A stretch of 64,000 nucleotides of DNA. Source: Stenogyne calaminthoides. Taxonomy: Eukaryota > Streptophyta > Magnoliopsida > Lamiales > Lamiaceae. The notes beneath the pieces were generated by a model that was given only the letters and a program-made list of their open reading frames with translations, made no database searches and was not told the origin of the DNA. Each line of letters opens with the position of its first letter. The stretch's first letter is position 1. The translations under genes and the position numbers were made by a program. The stretch covers positions 12,884,418 through 12,948,417 of the forward strand of contig JBBCBC010000026.1 of NCBI GenBank assembly GCA_037126765.1. Reading direction: 5' to 3'. Below are positions 11,604-22,094 of this stretch, piece by piece.

Positions 11604-11984
11604 GGCTTCGACTTTGTTCGGAGGTCGGTCTTGATCTTTAATTCAATAAGACTTATCTGATTGCGGTACTTGAGGTCGCATTCTTTGTCCCCGTGCATGC
11701 TCGGAATTCCATTGTTTACACTTTGATGATAATACTTCTGGTATTAAGTTTGGATGTTCAACTTCAGACTTGGACGTATTTTAGGGGGCTCGATTCTCCC
11801 TCGTGCCCCCGAGTCTGGGGGTCTTTCTTGTGCTCGTTGCTTGCCAGGAGGTTGATCATCTGAAATTACTATTTGTCGAGATTGAGCTCGTCGAGAGGCT
11901 AAGCTCGTAGAGAGTCTATGTTGCTGGTTCAGGCTGCGACTTGGTAGGTACTTGATTGTCTTTTTTTGTGTTCGTACTCCAACG

Positions 11985-12578
11985 TACGAGTCTTTGATGT
12001 TCTTGTACTCTGAGGTGAGCCTATTTGTACGAGTTTTATTTGTGCTCATACTTCAAGGTGAGCCTCTTTGTACGAGTCTTATCTGTGCTCGTACTCTGAG
12101 GTAAGCCTCTTTGTACGAGTCTTGTCTGTGCTCGTACTCTAAGGTGAGCCTCTTTGTACGAGTCTTGTCTGTGCTTGTACTTGAGGTGAGCCTCTTTGTA
12201 TGAGTCTTGTCTGTGCTCGTACTCTGAGGTGAGCCTTTTTGTATGAGTCTTGTCTGTGCTCGTACTCCGAGGTGAGCCTCTTTGTCTGAAGTCTTGTCTC
12301 GTGGTTTCGTGCTTCAAAGGTGAGCCTCTTTGTCTGAGTCTTGTCGGTTGCTTTCGTGCTTTGAGGTGGGCCTCTTTATCTTGTCTTATGCGTCTTTCGT
12401 ACTCAAGGTGAGCCTCTTTGTACGAGTCTAGTTTATGCTCGTATGTCGAGGTCAGCCTCTTTGTACGAGTCTTGTCTATGCTCACATTTCGAGGTGAGCC
12501 TCTTTGTAAGAGTCTTGTCTGTGCTCGCACTTTGAGGTGAGCCTCTTTGTACGAGTCTTTTTTGTGCTCATCGACGAC
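11985..12578. repeat. 43-bp tandem array (about 13 copies)
   Basis: A unit beginning GAGCCTCTTTGTACGAGTCT and continuing TGTCTGTGCTCGTACTCTGAGGT repeats with a period near 43 bp. Unit starts at 12018, 12061, 12104 and 12146 were counted. Copies diverge by a few substitutions and small indels. Because 43 is not a multiple of three, a minus-strand frame cycles through all phases and stays open for 181 codons. I regard that as an artefact of the repeat. The array lies in the interior side of the minus-strand LTR element, in its 3' untranslated region, a known birthplace of satellite repeats in Tat-lineage gypsy elements. Confidence 0.85.
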
Positions 12579-12737
12579 CATCTCTGGCCGAGCTGTTTAC
12601 GACTTTTATTGGCTTGTGATAAATAAAATCAGTGAATCTAATCAAATATCTGACGAATCTCCAAGAAGATCTTGACGTCCAATGAAGGTGGGCCAGTCAA
12701 ATCGCCATAGAAGGTGAAAGTCTTTAGTCTTAGAAAT

Positions 12738-13240
12738 GGGCAGGTTGACGCCAATGAAGGCAGACAAAGTCATCGCCATAGAAGGCGGAAGTGCCAGCGC
12801 CGAGGAGGCGGGCAGGTCGATGTCAATGAAGGCGGACAAAGTCATCGCCATAAAGGCGGAGTGCTCGACATCAATGAAGGCGGACGAAGTCATCGCCATA
12901 GAAGGCGGAAGTGCCAGCGCCGAGGAGGCGGGCAGGTGAACGCCAATGAAGGTGGACAAAGTCATCGCCATAGAAGGGGGAAGTGCCAGCGCCGAGGAGG
13001 CAGGCCTCGGCGGGCAGGTCGACGCCAGTGAAGGCAGACAAAGTCATCGCCATGAAGGCAGAGTGCCAGCGCCAAGGAGGCGGGCAGATCAACGCCAATG
13101 AAGGCAGACGAAGTCATCGCCATAGAAGGCAGAAGTACTAGCGCCGAGGAGCCGGGCAGGTCGACGCCAATGAAGGCGGATGAAGTCATCGCATAGAAGG
13201 CAAAAATGCCAGCACCGAGGAGGCGGGCAGGTCGGGGCTA
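12738..13240. repeat. 72-bp tandem array (about 7 copies)
   Basis: The unit begins GGGCAGGTCGACGCCAATGA, passes through AAAGTCATCGCCATAGAAGG and ends GCGCCGAGGAGGC, with a period of 72 bp. One copy carries an extra half unit (near 12850-12890) and another a short AGGCCTCGGC insertion. Since 72 is divisible by three, frames on both strands give regular 24-residue peptide repeats. These are by-products, not likely proteins. It is GC-richer than its surroundings, unrelated to the neighbouring 43-bp array, and ends exactly where the SIRE-like gag remnant begins. Confidence 0.85.
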
Positions 13241-14300
13241 ATGATGACGACATCTGTCTCATGGCCAAAGAAGTCACTCCATCTGAGGTAATCTCTAAAC
13301 CTATTTATGTGCCTTCTGCTTCTGCTTCCACACATGATGTGCTGAGCACACCTGCGGGAGAGAGACCTGCAGCTCATCAATGAGCGATTGCTTGATGATC
13401 TCTCTAATGCAGTATACACTTATACTATAGTGGAAGTTGAGAACGATAAGCTAAGAGCTGAGAACATTGGTCTTGCTAAGGATAATGCCTTAAGAAGAGC
13501 AGCTGAACTAAAATCAGTTGAGACTGTTCAGAAGATGACAACAGAACTGGAGTTTCTGAAAGTCAGCTCTTCCGATTAGGGTAAACTGGTTAAGGAATAG
13601 CAAGCTATCAACAAATAGCAAGCTGAAGATCTAAAAGTCCTACAAACTAAGTTGGATGAACTCTTCCGACAGCATGAGAGTCTAAAACAAAGTGAGGACA
13701 GTTTGCGAAAGAATGTAGAAGTTTTTTGAAAAGCTTCTAAAAATGTTGATGAAATAACAAGCTACTTTCGGAAGCCAACTGATAAAAAGGGTATTGGGTT
13801 TGAAAGCCCTTCTGGATCCTCATATGTCCAACCTGGTTCACATTCCAAAAGTGAATTTATGAAGATTTCTGGACAAGATACATGATATGCCAAATCTGTA
13901 TCAAAGAAGGGAAAAAGACCTGCTGAACAGGAAAGACGATTGCCTAATTAGAAATGGACCTCTCCTGATCAAGCATCGAAAATCAATTCGGCCTAATCAA
14001 AGAATCGAAAAAACGAAAATGACAATCTACAGAAAGTCTCAACCGAGGCTTTCAAGTTGCCTAACCAAAGATGCTTAAGGGTAAACTACAGAAACTATTT
14101 GTGCAAAAGGAGATATGAATCTTTTGATGGTAGCGATCGTACCTATCCTTCAACCGAAATCCAAATATGCACCGAACCACAAGATTAAAAAAAGACCAAA
14201 TTAGAAAAATCCCAAGTCTTGATTCATCCAAGAACTCATCTTGAAAAAGCACATGAAGAGATGTATGATTATGTAGATGCTTAAAGACAATTCAGTCTTT
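13236..14300 (+). pseudogene. SIRE-type gag remnant (after zinc knuckle, coiled coil)
   Basis: The reading begins with DDDICLMAKE, the acidic CLMA-type motif that follows the zinc knuckle in SIRE-like Gag. A leucine-rich coiled-coil stretch follows (LLDDLSNAVYTYT, VENDKLRAENIGL, KLDELFRQHESLK), then a lysine-rich tail. Stops interrupt it near 13577, 13598 and 13617, mostly TAG where glutamine is expected. Frame shifts accumulate after 13720. The upstream capsid and zinc-knuckle part is gone. Gag would form the particle core, but this copy cannot make one. Confidence 0.7.
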
Positions 14301-14434
14301 GATCTTGATGATTACCATAGAAGTGCCTGTTTTTTGATCCCGAAGGTAACACTAAATGTTGACCCAATCCTAACAACTAAAGCTTTGATTTGATTGCGGT
14401 TTAAGTGGGTTTGACCAATAAAAGGAGGTGTACA

Positions 14435-14815
14435 AGTATTGAACATCGATAGTGGATGCTCAAGGCACATGTCCAAACATCTCCTCGGTTCATACCGTCG
14501 AAAAGAAGGCCCGTGTACTCTTTGATGACAATAACTTTGGTTTTACCAAAGGGTTCGACACCTTACAATGATGATGTATGTGTTTGGGAATCTCGTATGT
14601 CGATGGTTTAAAGCATAACGTGTTATCGGTTTCACAATTCTGTGACAACAGATTCTGCGTTGAGTTCTCGACAAATCGGTGCACTATAAAAAATCGAGCC
14701 ACTCAACAGATACTGCTAACTTGTTCCAGGAAAGGAACGATCTACACTACATATTGGGACAGTTGTCCAATAAATGCATGCCTGATTGTTAAGAGTTCCA
14801 AAAGCAACAGTTGAC
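14435..14815 (+). pseudogene. SIRE-type protease and linker remnant
   Basis: NIDSGCSRHMSKHLLGSYRR near 14444-14505 is the aspartic protease active-site region (D-S-G) of a copia Pol. After a frame change come YVDGLKHNVLSVSQFCDNRF and later RKGTIYTTYW, the conserved stretch between protease and integrase. At least two frameshifts break the region. The enzyme would cleave Gag-Pol. It is non-functional here. Confidence 0.75.
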
Positions 14816-14823
14816 TCTGGCAC

Positions 14824-15620
14824 AAGAGAATGAGCCATCTGAACTTCAAGACTCTTAACAAGATAGCAAGGATGTCCTTGGTTGAGGGACTCCCGAATGA
14901 AGTTTTCTCTAAGGATCAGACATGTGCTGCATGTCAGAAGGGAAAGCAAGTCAATACTTCATTCAAAGGGATTTATTCACCTCCATCCATCAGAGTATTG
15001 CAAGTGCTCCATATGGATTTATTTGGACCAGTTACGCCACTTAGTTTCAGCGGACACAAATACACTCTGGTGATTGTGGATGATTTCTCCAAGTTCACCT
15101 GGGTTTTATTCTTGTATAAGAAGAATGAAACTACTATAAAGATACCTGAGCTGCTCAAGAGACTACATAATGAGAAATGTGTCAGTGTTGTGAAAATCAG
15201 ATCAGATAAGGGAACATAATTCTTGAATTCTTTCATAGCTGATTTTTGCAAGGAGTTTGGGATACAGCGTGAGACATCAACCGCCAGAATGCCACAACAG
15301 AATGGTGTAGTAGAAAGGAGAAACAGAACACTCAAAGAAAGTTGCTCGCACAATGTTGGCTGAACATGCAACTCCAAACCGTTTTTGGGCAGAAGCAATC
15401 AACACTGCATGTCACACTCAGAACAAATATTCTCTGACTAAGACTCACTTCAAAACACCCTATGCACTGTGGAATGCAGAAAACCTCGTGTTTCCTACTT
15501 CCATGTTTTTGGGTGCAAGTGTTTTATTAACAACAATGGGAAGAGTCAGTTGAAAACCTTTGAAGCTAAGTCAGATGAGGGTATATTCTTAGGATATTCC
15601 TCAACCAACAAAGCTTTCAG
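14824..15620 (+). pseudogene. SIRE-type integrase (zinc finger and rve core), interrupted
   Basis: The start is the GAG-pre-integrase zinc-binding region (MSHLNFKTLNKIAR ... CAACQKGKQ), followed by the rve core: VLHMDLFGPV with the first catalytic Asp, VDDFSKFTWVLFL, KIRSDKGT, PQQNGVVERRNRT with the catalytic Glu region, and HTQNKYSLT. A TAA near 15217 lies where glutamate is expected after RSDKGT. A frameshift near 15340 separates the last part. Integrase inserts cDNA into the genome. This copy is inactive. Confidence 0.85.
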
Positions 15621-15627
15621 GGTGTTC

Positions 15628-16095
15628 AACAGGTGAACTCTAGTTGTGGAGGAGACACCTCATGTGGTCTTTGATGAGATATCTTCTGAACAAGAGAAAT
15701 CTGCCGTAGATCAAGCCGTACCAGATCAACCAATACCTGATGTTCAGAAAATGGATCAGTTGAGTATCAAAGAAAAGGAATTAGATCACGTCACTGTGTA
15801 TGTTCTTAGCTTTGATCTTGATGATTCGCCAGGTCAATCACACCCTAAGGTACGTACAACTGTCGATGAAGAAGCTGGTACAGCTGAGACAGTAACAACT
15901 GAAACATCTGGTTCAGGGGGAACACCTGTTGTTCCGACGGACAGACTTCAACACATGATGAGTCCAACATCAGCTGAGATATGTCCATGCCAAGTGGATC
16001 CTACTGAAGTACCTCTCCCAATCTCTAGTGATGACTCACTATCAGAAGAGGATGATGATCTCCAAACTGATGTAACTCAGGAAAGAAGGACCTAG
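15628..16095 (+). pseudogene. SIRE-type Pol linker between integrase and RT
   Basis: An acidic, low-complexity frame (VFDEISSEQEKSA ... SSDDSLSEEDDDLQTDVTQE) occupies the hinge between integrase and RT, the usual place for a poorly conserved Pol spacer. It ends with TAG at 16093-16095. It has no catalytic motifs. Confidence 0.6.
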
Positions 16096-16116
16096 ATAAC
16101 CAGTCATCCAACTGAC

Positions 16117-16595
16117 TTGATCATCGGAGACCCGTCTGGTAGAGTTCAAACTAGACATCAGATTGGTGAAAGTGCAATGTATTGTTGTTATCTGTCTTTG
16201 AAGGAACCTCTCACAGTTGAAGAAGCTCTAACTGATGCAAGCTGGATTCTAGCCATGCAAGAAGAACTAGAGCAGTTTGAAAGGAATCAAGTTTGGGAAC
16301 TTGTAGACAGACCAACTCACCAAGATGTGATTGGCACTAAGTGGGTCTTCAAGAACAAGAAGGATGAGCACAATGTGATAACCAGAAATAAAACAAGACT
16401 TGTTGCTAATGGATATTCACAGTCAGAAGGGATTGATTATGATGAAACCTTTGCACCAGTCGCTCGCCTTGAAGCCATTCGGCTATTTCTGGCGTATGCT
16501 GCTCGTAGAGGGTTTATTGTGTATCAGATTGATGTCAATAGTGCATTCTTAAATGGGGTACTGGCTGAGGAAGTTTATGTTGAACAACATCCTGG
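16117..16595 (+). pseudogene. SIRE-type reverse transcriptase, N-terminal half
   Basis: [62 protein letters not shown] and [13 protein letters not shown] are canonical copia RT motifs, the last including the first catalytic Asp. The frame is intact until 16595, where an inserted sequence with an 8-bp direct repeat (CATCCTGG) interrupts it. The remainder of RT resumes at 18488 in proper register, so the insertion is later than the element. Confidence 0.9.
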
Positions 16596-18487
16596 TGATG
16601 AGGGTCTTGATTGCTTGTTTGATGGTCATTTTGTGTGCCTTATTTGATGTGATTTGAGCTCGTTTGCAATGAAAAGTGCTACTAATCCCGTTTATTGGAG
16701 AATGTGCTGAAGTGTGTAGGAAACGGGTAAAAACGAGCAAGAAGTGGTGCAAAACTGGTCTGATTTAAAAGTATTTTTGAGAAGAGGATTGAACCATTAG
16801 AAGCACATTGAAAAGAGGGTTCCAACAGAAAAAGAAACAACTCAGTCGGAGTTCAGGAGCTCAAGTTATGAGCGAAACAAAAGTGGTGCCCAAAAATGGA
16901 GAAAGAGAGGCTGACTCGAGCAACCTTACTCGGGTCGTGCAGGTCCTAAAGGCGGGCTGGTTGAAATGCGATTTTGAAGGAAGAAAACCCGATTTTCGAG
17001 CTGCTCGAGTAGAGCAACATTGCTCAGCCTTTTTGGTCGAGCACGACAATTTAATACAGTGGAGTTAGATGAGTTTGGAGTTGCTCGACCAAATTTTGGT
17101 CGAGCAACACTGCTTGAGTCGAGCAGCCCAAGAAGCTAAAACACGGGCACGCTTTTCGCCCGTGCTCGACCTCCCTTTGGTCGAGCACCCCTGTATGAGT
17201 CGAGCACGGCAAATATTTCGAGTTTCTCAAATCTGACCTAGGGACACGTGCCAGAGTAGCCCAAAGCATATATAAAGACCCAACTTCATTTTTTCATAGG
17301 GGGGCAACTGGGAGTTTTCTAGGGTGAAGCTTTTGAGCATTTTTCTTCTACCATAGGTCTCCAAGTGATACTTTTCATATTTTCTAAGTACTTTCTAGTG
17401 TAGATTTCTTTAAAAATTCACAGTTTAGCTAGATTTAAGAGTTATTTGCATTTACAAACAAGGATTGAAGGTATTTATGCTTTTCATTTCAAGTCTTCAA
17501 GAGGTGATACCTTTCATTTATTGCAAGTTTTATTCACTATTTCTTATGGGTTTGCTTTATATTGTCATTTTAGCCATGAGTTTCTCTTCTATAACCATGG
17601 GCTAAGCTTATTTGCTTTGGGTGTTGGATATATGTGGGGTAATTGATGAGTTTGTTTACTAATTGCTTGATTATGTCTATGTGAGTGATTTCCTATGGTT
17701 TCTATTGTTGTGGGTTTAATGCTTCAAATATCTTGTTGATTCTATTAACTAGCATTCTTATTTTTGTGTATTACAATTAGGGTTGAATATGCATGATTAG
17801 GTTGTGAGTGTGAGTCTCAATTTGGGTAATTTGATGTTACTTAGTAGCTAGTTCAATCAAAAGTTAGCTAGTGGCTAGAACGACAACAATAGACATTAAT
17901 CGAGTAGAGGCCGTCTATGAGGTTGGTAAGGAGACGATGTCTAGGAATTAGTAACCGTGTTGAAATTTTCTATTCGTCACAATCTTAGGAGATTATGGGA
18001 TTAATTAGGTGCTAGTTAATTCACGTTGCTCACCTAGGCCTCAAAAGGGGTTGGTATACACATTTTAGTGATTGCTCCTAGCTAAATCACCACTTATGAC
18101 ATAATTGAGTAGTTGGTTTGTGAACTTGTTAGCGACCTCACATAAGGAAAACACCCGAAGCAATTCTCTCACCCTTGCACTTTACCTCGAAAGTTAGTTT
18201 TAATTGCTTGATTACTTTTGTTCTTATTACTTGATTATTAGTTAATTGTTAGTTTTAATTCTAGTTGTCTTTAGTTGAAAATTGGTACTTGTGTTAACTT
18301 GCTTTTAAAATTCAAAAACTTTTATTGCTTCTATAATACCATGGATACGTATAACTTTGGGGGTCCACTCCTCTCCTAGTCTCGTGGGTTCAATAAATAC
18401 TTGGTCAAATTACTTACACTACTACGATGATCCCGTACTCTTGCGGGGGAGTAGGAAAATATTTTTAACAAAAAATTCTGATCAAGT
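16596..18487. mobile_element. 1.9-kb insertion inside the SIRE RT, LTR-like, class unresolved
   Basis: The insertion is delimited by the direct repeat CATCCTGG at 16588-16595 and 18488-18495. Deleting one copy restores the RT reading. It has no coding capacity. Promoter-like features exist: CATATATAAAGACCC near 17268 followed by a leader-like T-rich region. It begins TGATGAGG and ends near TGATCA, which resembles a TG...CA solo LTR. However, an 8-bp duplication is unusual for LTR elements (4-6 bp) and better fits hAT or MULE insertions, for which no clear terminal inverted repeat is seen. It also holds a cluster of TCGAGCA/TGCTCGA motifs. Confidence 0.65.
16915..17215. repeat. TCGAGCA/TGCTCGA cluster with 29-base palindrome
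   Basis: At least eight copies of CTCGAGCA, GGTCGAGCA or their complements occur in 300 bp. At 17080-17108 two 14-base arms, GTTGCTCGACCAAA and its exact complement, flank a single central T, giving a near-perfect palindrome. It sits upstream of the TATA-like box at about 17268, so a cis-regulatory role for the inserted element is possible. Confidence 0.7.
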
Positions 18488-19560
18488 CATCCTGGCTTTG
18501 AAATGAGCAACCATGTGTACCGTTTAAGAAAAGCTCTTTATGGACTGAAACAGGCTCCCAGAGCTTGGTATGATACATTATCTCAGTTCTTGATAGACAG
18601 CGGGTTCACTAAGGGACTGATAGATAGAACCTTGTTCAGAATTGAAGACGGAGAAGATATTCTGATGGTTCAGATCTACTTAGACGATATTAACTTCGGA
18701 TCTCCCAATCAGAACTTATGTGACAAGTTCAGCAAGCTGATGCAAGGGAAATTTGAGATGTCCATTATGGGTCAGATGAACTACTTTCTAGGTCTTCAGG
18801 TAAGACAAAGTACTGAAGGGATATTCATTTGTCAGGCCAAGTATACCAGAAATCTGTTGGCCAAATATGGAATTCAGAACTGCAAGACTGTCAGAATTCC
18901 AATGATGACTTCCTTCAAGATGGATTCAGATGAGAATGGTCAGAAAACTAATCAGAAAGAGTATAGGGCTCTCATTGGGTCACTATTATACCTGACTGCT
19001 AGCAAACCAGATATAACACTTGTAGTAGGTGTATGTGCCAGATTTCAGGCAAATCAAATGCAAAGCCACCTGGAAGCAGTTAAGCGGATTCTTAAGTATC
19101 TGAAGGGGACAATTAACCTTGGGTTATACTACTCATCAGATGATAATCTAGAGCTTAGTGGGTACTCTGATTCTGATTATGGAGGTTGTTGAATAGACAG
19201 AACTTCAACCTCAGGTACATGTCAGTTTTTGGGAAATAAGCAGGTCTCTTGGTTTTCAAAGAAATAGACATCTGTTGCCACATCTACTACTGAAGCAGAA
19301 TATATGACCGCAAGAAGTTGTTGCTCCCAACTGCTCTGGCTTTGTCAGCAGCTGAGGGATTATAACATTATAGATGCGAATGTGCCCATCTTCTGTGACA
19401 GTAATAGTGTTATTGCTATCACTCAGAACCCAGTTCTACATACCAGATGCAAGCATGTGGACATCAGACATCACTTTATCAGAGACCATGTGGAAAAGAA
19501 GAACATCAGAATGGAAAAGATCCATACTGACAAGCAGAAAGTTGATATCTTAACCTAGCC
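18488..19560 (+). pseudogene. SIRE-type RT C-terminal half and RNase H
   Basis: This completes the RT: YRLRKALYGLKQAPRAWYD, MVQIYLDDINFG (the catalytic Y-x-DD-type motif), MGQMNYFLGLQV, GSLLYLTASKPDI and VKRILKYLKGT. It passes into RNase H: LSGYSDSDYGGC, STTEAEYM and HVDIRHHFIRD. Stops at 19190 (TGA), 19268 (TAG for CAG) and 19556 (TAG) interrupt it. RT and RNase H together copy the element RNA into DNA. The copy is defective. Confidence 0.9.
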
Positions 19561-20472
19561 ACTAGTTTAAGTCAAATTCAGAGAACTATGTAATGAGCTA
19601 GGACTTCTGGACTTAGGAGAAGATGCACCAGAATTCTTTGGTGGATTGGTCTCCAAGACCGATTGGTTAAGAAACTGACCAGAAAAAGAAAGATCAGTTG
19701 AGTAATGGAACCTCAACTGATCAGGTAGGATCAGTTAGGGACTGATCAGAAAAGGAATAATAGTTGAAGGGGGAACTTCAACTTATATGAAGGGATCAGT
19801 AGTAAACTGATAAGAAAAGGGCAATTGATGGGAAAAGACTAAGGATTAGAGAAACAATTAAGATCAACACTGAAACAATCAGATGGGAATAAATGGTCAA
19901 ACACTCATGGTAATTGACTGATTACAATATCAGTCAATCAGATACGTATCTCTAATTCCCTGTTATTTCTGTTTTCTTTTATGTGTTGATTGGTTATTGT
20001 CTTGTATTTAAATATTAATTTAATGACGTCGTACTGACACTCATTAAATGCGGACGCGAGATATATGTATTAAATGCATTAATTACGCCTTTTTAAATCC
20101 AAAAGTTGTGGTCTAGATTTTCCTTGACCAAACGATCTGCACTTTTAAAAACCACCTCACCCGGACCGTCGATCTAGATTAGACGTCGTTTGGGATTTTC
20201 GATTTTACGAATGATTGTGTCTTTCTCTCTTCTTTTTAAAACCCTTCTTCCTTCTCACTTATCACTTTCACTCGTCACTCTCTCTGCAAATATATTTTAC
20301 GAACTCAAATATTTTTTTTTCTGCATTCCACTCTTATTATCTTTGTTGAGTACATAATTTTCATGCATTTTAACTGGTAAATGTTTTAGGGTTTGTGTTT
20401 ATGCTTACATTCTTTACTAAGTGACTATGTGCCTATTTTTCTCAGAACAAATTATTCCAAATATTTGCAGAA
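19561..20472 (+). other. Spacer between pol and the envelope-like region
   Basis: No coding content is seen. The first part contains several CTGATCAG and GGATCAGT words, a flavour shared with the family's LTR. The rest is AT-rich and T/C-rich (20220-20300), resembling a leader for the downstream reading region. SIRE-lineage elements commonly have a spacer or a suppressible stop here. Confidence 0.5.
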
Positions 20473-20799
20473 ATGGCACCAAAAGTGAGACAAATTGCAG
20501 AAACCGCTCACTCCTCGTCGCACGCCTCACCAGAACCTGAAGATCTAATTTTTAGGGATTTTGCTGATGAGGTTATCGAGGAACGATGTGTGGATTTCAG
20601 AACAACCACAGATCCCGAATCTCTCAAAATTTTGAAGATGTTGAAGGATTGTGGGTTGAAGACGTATTGTTCTGCGAGTGCGGACTCGATCCTATTAGAT
20701 GGTGCTCTCGAATTTCTCTACAATTTGAGAGACCATGAAGGAGTATTGTACTCGGAGGTCCAGGGAGAACATTTAGAGATCAGCGATGATGATTTATAG
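20473..20799 (+). pseudogene. Envelope-like protein, N-terminal segment
   Basis: The start MAPKVRQIAETAHSSSHASP is followed by an acidic stretch and IFRDFADEVIEERCVDFRTT, resembling the N-terminus of the envelope-like or 'putative plant transposon' proteins that follow pol in SIRE elements. The frame ends at TAG (20797-20799), where reading on gives KIFRLPAPADGSM, a recognisable continuation. The stop is therefore probably a CAG-to-TAG change. Function of these proteins is unproven. No signal peptide is evident in this segment. Confidence 0.6.
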
Positions 20800-21115
20800 A
20801 AGATTTTCCGGCTTCCAGCCCCGGCGGATGGGAGTATGCTAGATATGTACCGCGCCGGAGAAGAAAGGGCTATTTTGGATTTTTTTACTTCGCCCTGCTG
20901 ATGCTCATCATACTAAGGGTTTCAAGAAACCTATGTTGAAAAGGAAATTCCGACTACTTCTTGACATAGTTCAGAAGGTAATTGCTGGAATTACTTATAG
21001 CTTTGATGCGGTTACACAAGAAAATACAAGGATTATGACAGCCATTATTGATAATGCTAAGATCAACTAGCAAGAATTTCTGAAAAGAAGGATACTGGAA
21101 GAATAAAAAAAGTTA

Positions 21116-22048
21116 GTGGTAGAGAACAGAATGGTTGTTCTTTCAGCTAAGATCACAATGCTGCACAAGGGCTCCCTGATTCTGACCGACTTGATGAAAG
21201 ATAGAGACTGGAGTGAAGATGAGATGATTCCTTATGTGTTAGCACATAAGAAGATGCTAATCATCAACAAAATGATTCTTGGCCTAGCTGATGATGATAC
21301 TGAAGCTCCAGTCAAACCAGCTACAGAAGTTCGAAAGAAAGCCAAAGGTGGTCAGAATAGAAAGGCTGTTGCAAAGAAGCCTGAGAAAGGCATAGTCTTC
21401 AAGGAACCGACACAGGCAGCTGCCAAGAAAGTTAAGTCAGCACCAATTGTTGTTGTTCAAGGAAAAGGGAAGAGGAAACAATTATCCCTAGTGGATGAGC
21501 CTTCAGATTCTGATGATGATGATCACATTCCTATTGCCCGCTTACCAAAAGGACCAGGACAAGGTTCTGCTCAGACTGAACCGCAACAGAAGACCATTCA
21601 GGTTTCTTCAGACAAACCTGCTTCTCCTGAATCTGCTCACATTGAAACCTCCTCTCCTACTCCAACGGTCCCACTATCAGTCGTGCCATTTTCTTCATCA
21701 TCTTCTCCACATCCGGAACCAGAACCAGAAATTATGTCCTTCACAGAGAAGATAATCAGACGGAGGCTAGAGAAGATGATTGAGGACAGATATCCAGAGC
21801 TGACCATCAAACCAGATGCCAAAGCAACTATACTGGATGTGCTCACCTGGAGGGACATCAGACTGAAGAAGTTCGAGGATTTTGGAAATGTTCTTGAACA
21901 AAAAGGTGGTGTTCGTCCCTTTCTGGACTATGAGCTTCAAATGCGCAAGATTGTTGGTGTGGAAACTGCCCCTGATATGCTATCTGATGATGAGGTTTGC
22001 GGCCTTGATTACAAGACAGTTGGGTATGTCGGATACCCCGATGCATAG
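21116..22048 (+). pseudogene. Envelope-like protein, central segment
   Basis: This 310-codon frame starts with charged sequence (MVENRMVVLSAKITMLHKGS), passes through a basic Lys/Ala-rich region, an acidic Ser-Asp patch (EPSDSDDDDHIPIARLPKG) and a Pro/Ser-rich segment, and ends with EKMIEDRYPELTIKPDA and VLTWRDIRLKKFEDFGN. It continues the N-terminal segment after frame disruption at 20880-21115, where LLLDIVQKVIAGITYSFDAV is readable in another frame. No membrane helix or fusion motif is visible. It is disabled by stops at both ends. Confidence 0.6.
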
Positions 22049-22094
22049 GGAGTTGACACACAAGATGGTCAAGTACAGCCGGACCATGTAGTAG

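Noticed and set aside
12036..12581. 181-codon minus-strand open frame as a gene
   Set aside because: It is entirely the 43-bp tandem repeat read through rotating phases. There is no non-repetitive coding sequence.
11985..13240. CRISPR-like repeat array
   Set aside because: Units are directly adjacent with no unique spacers, and the context is a plant retrotransposon.
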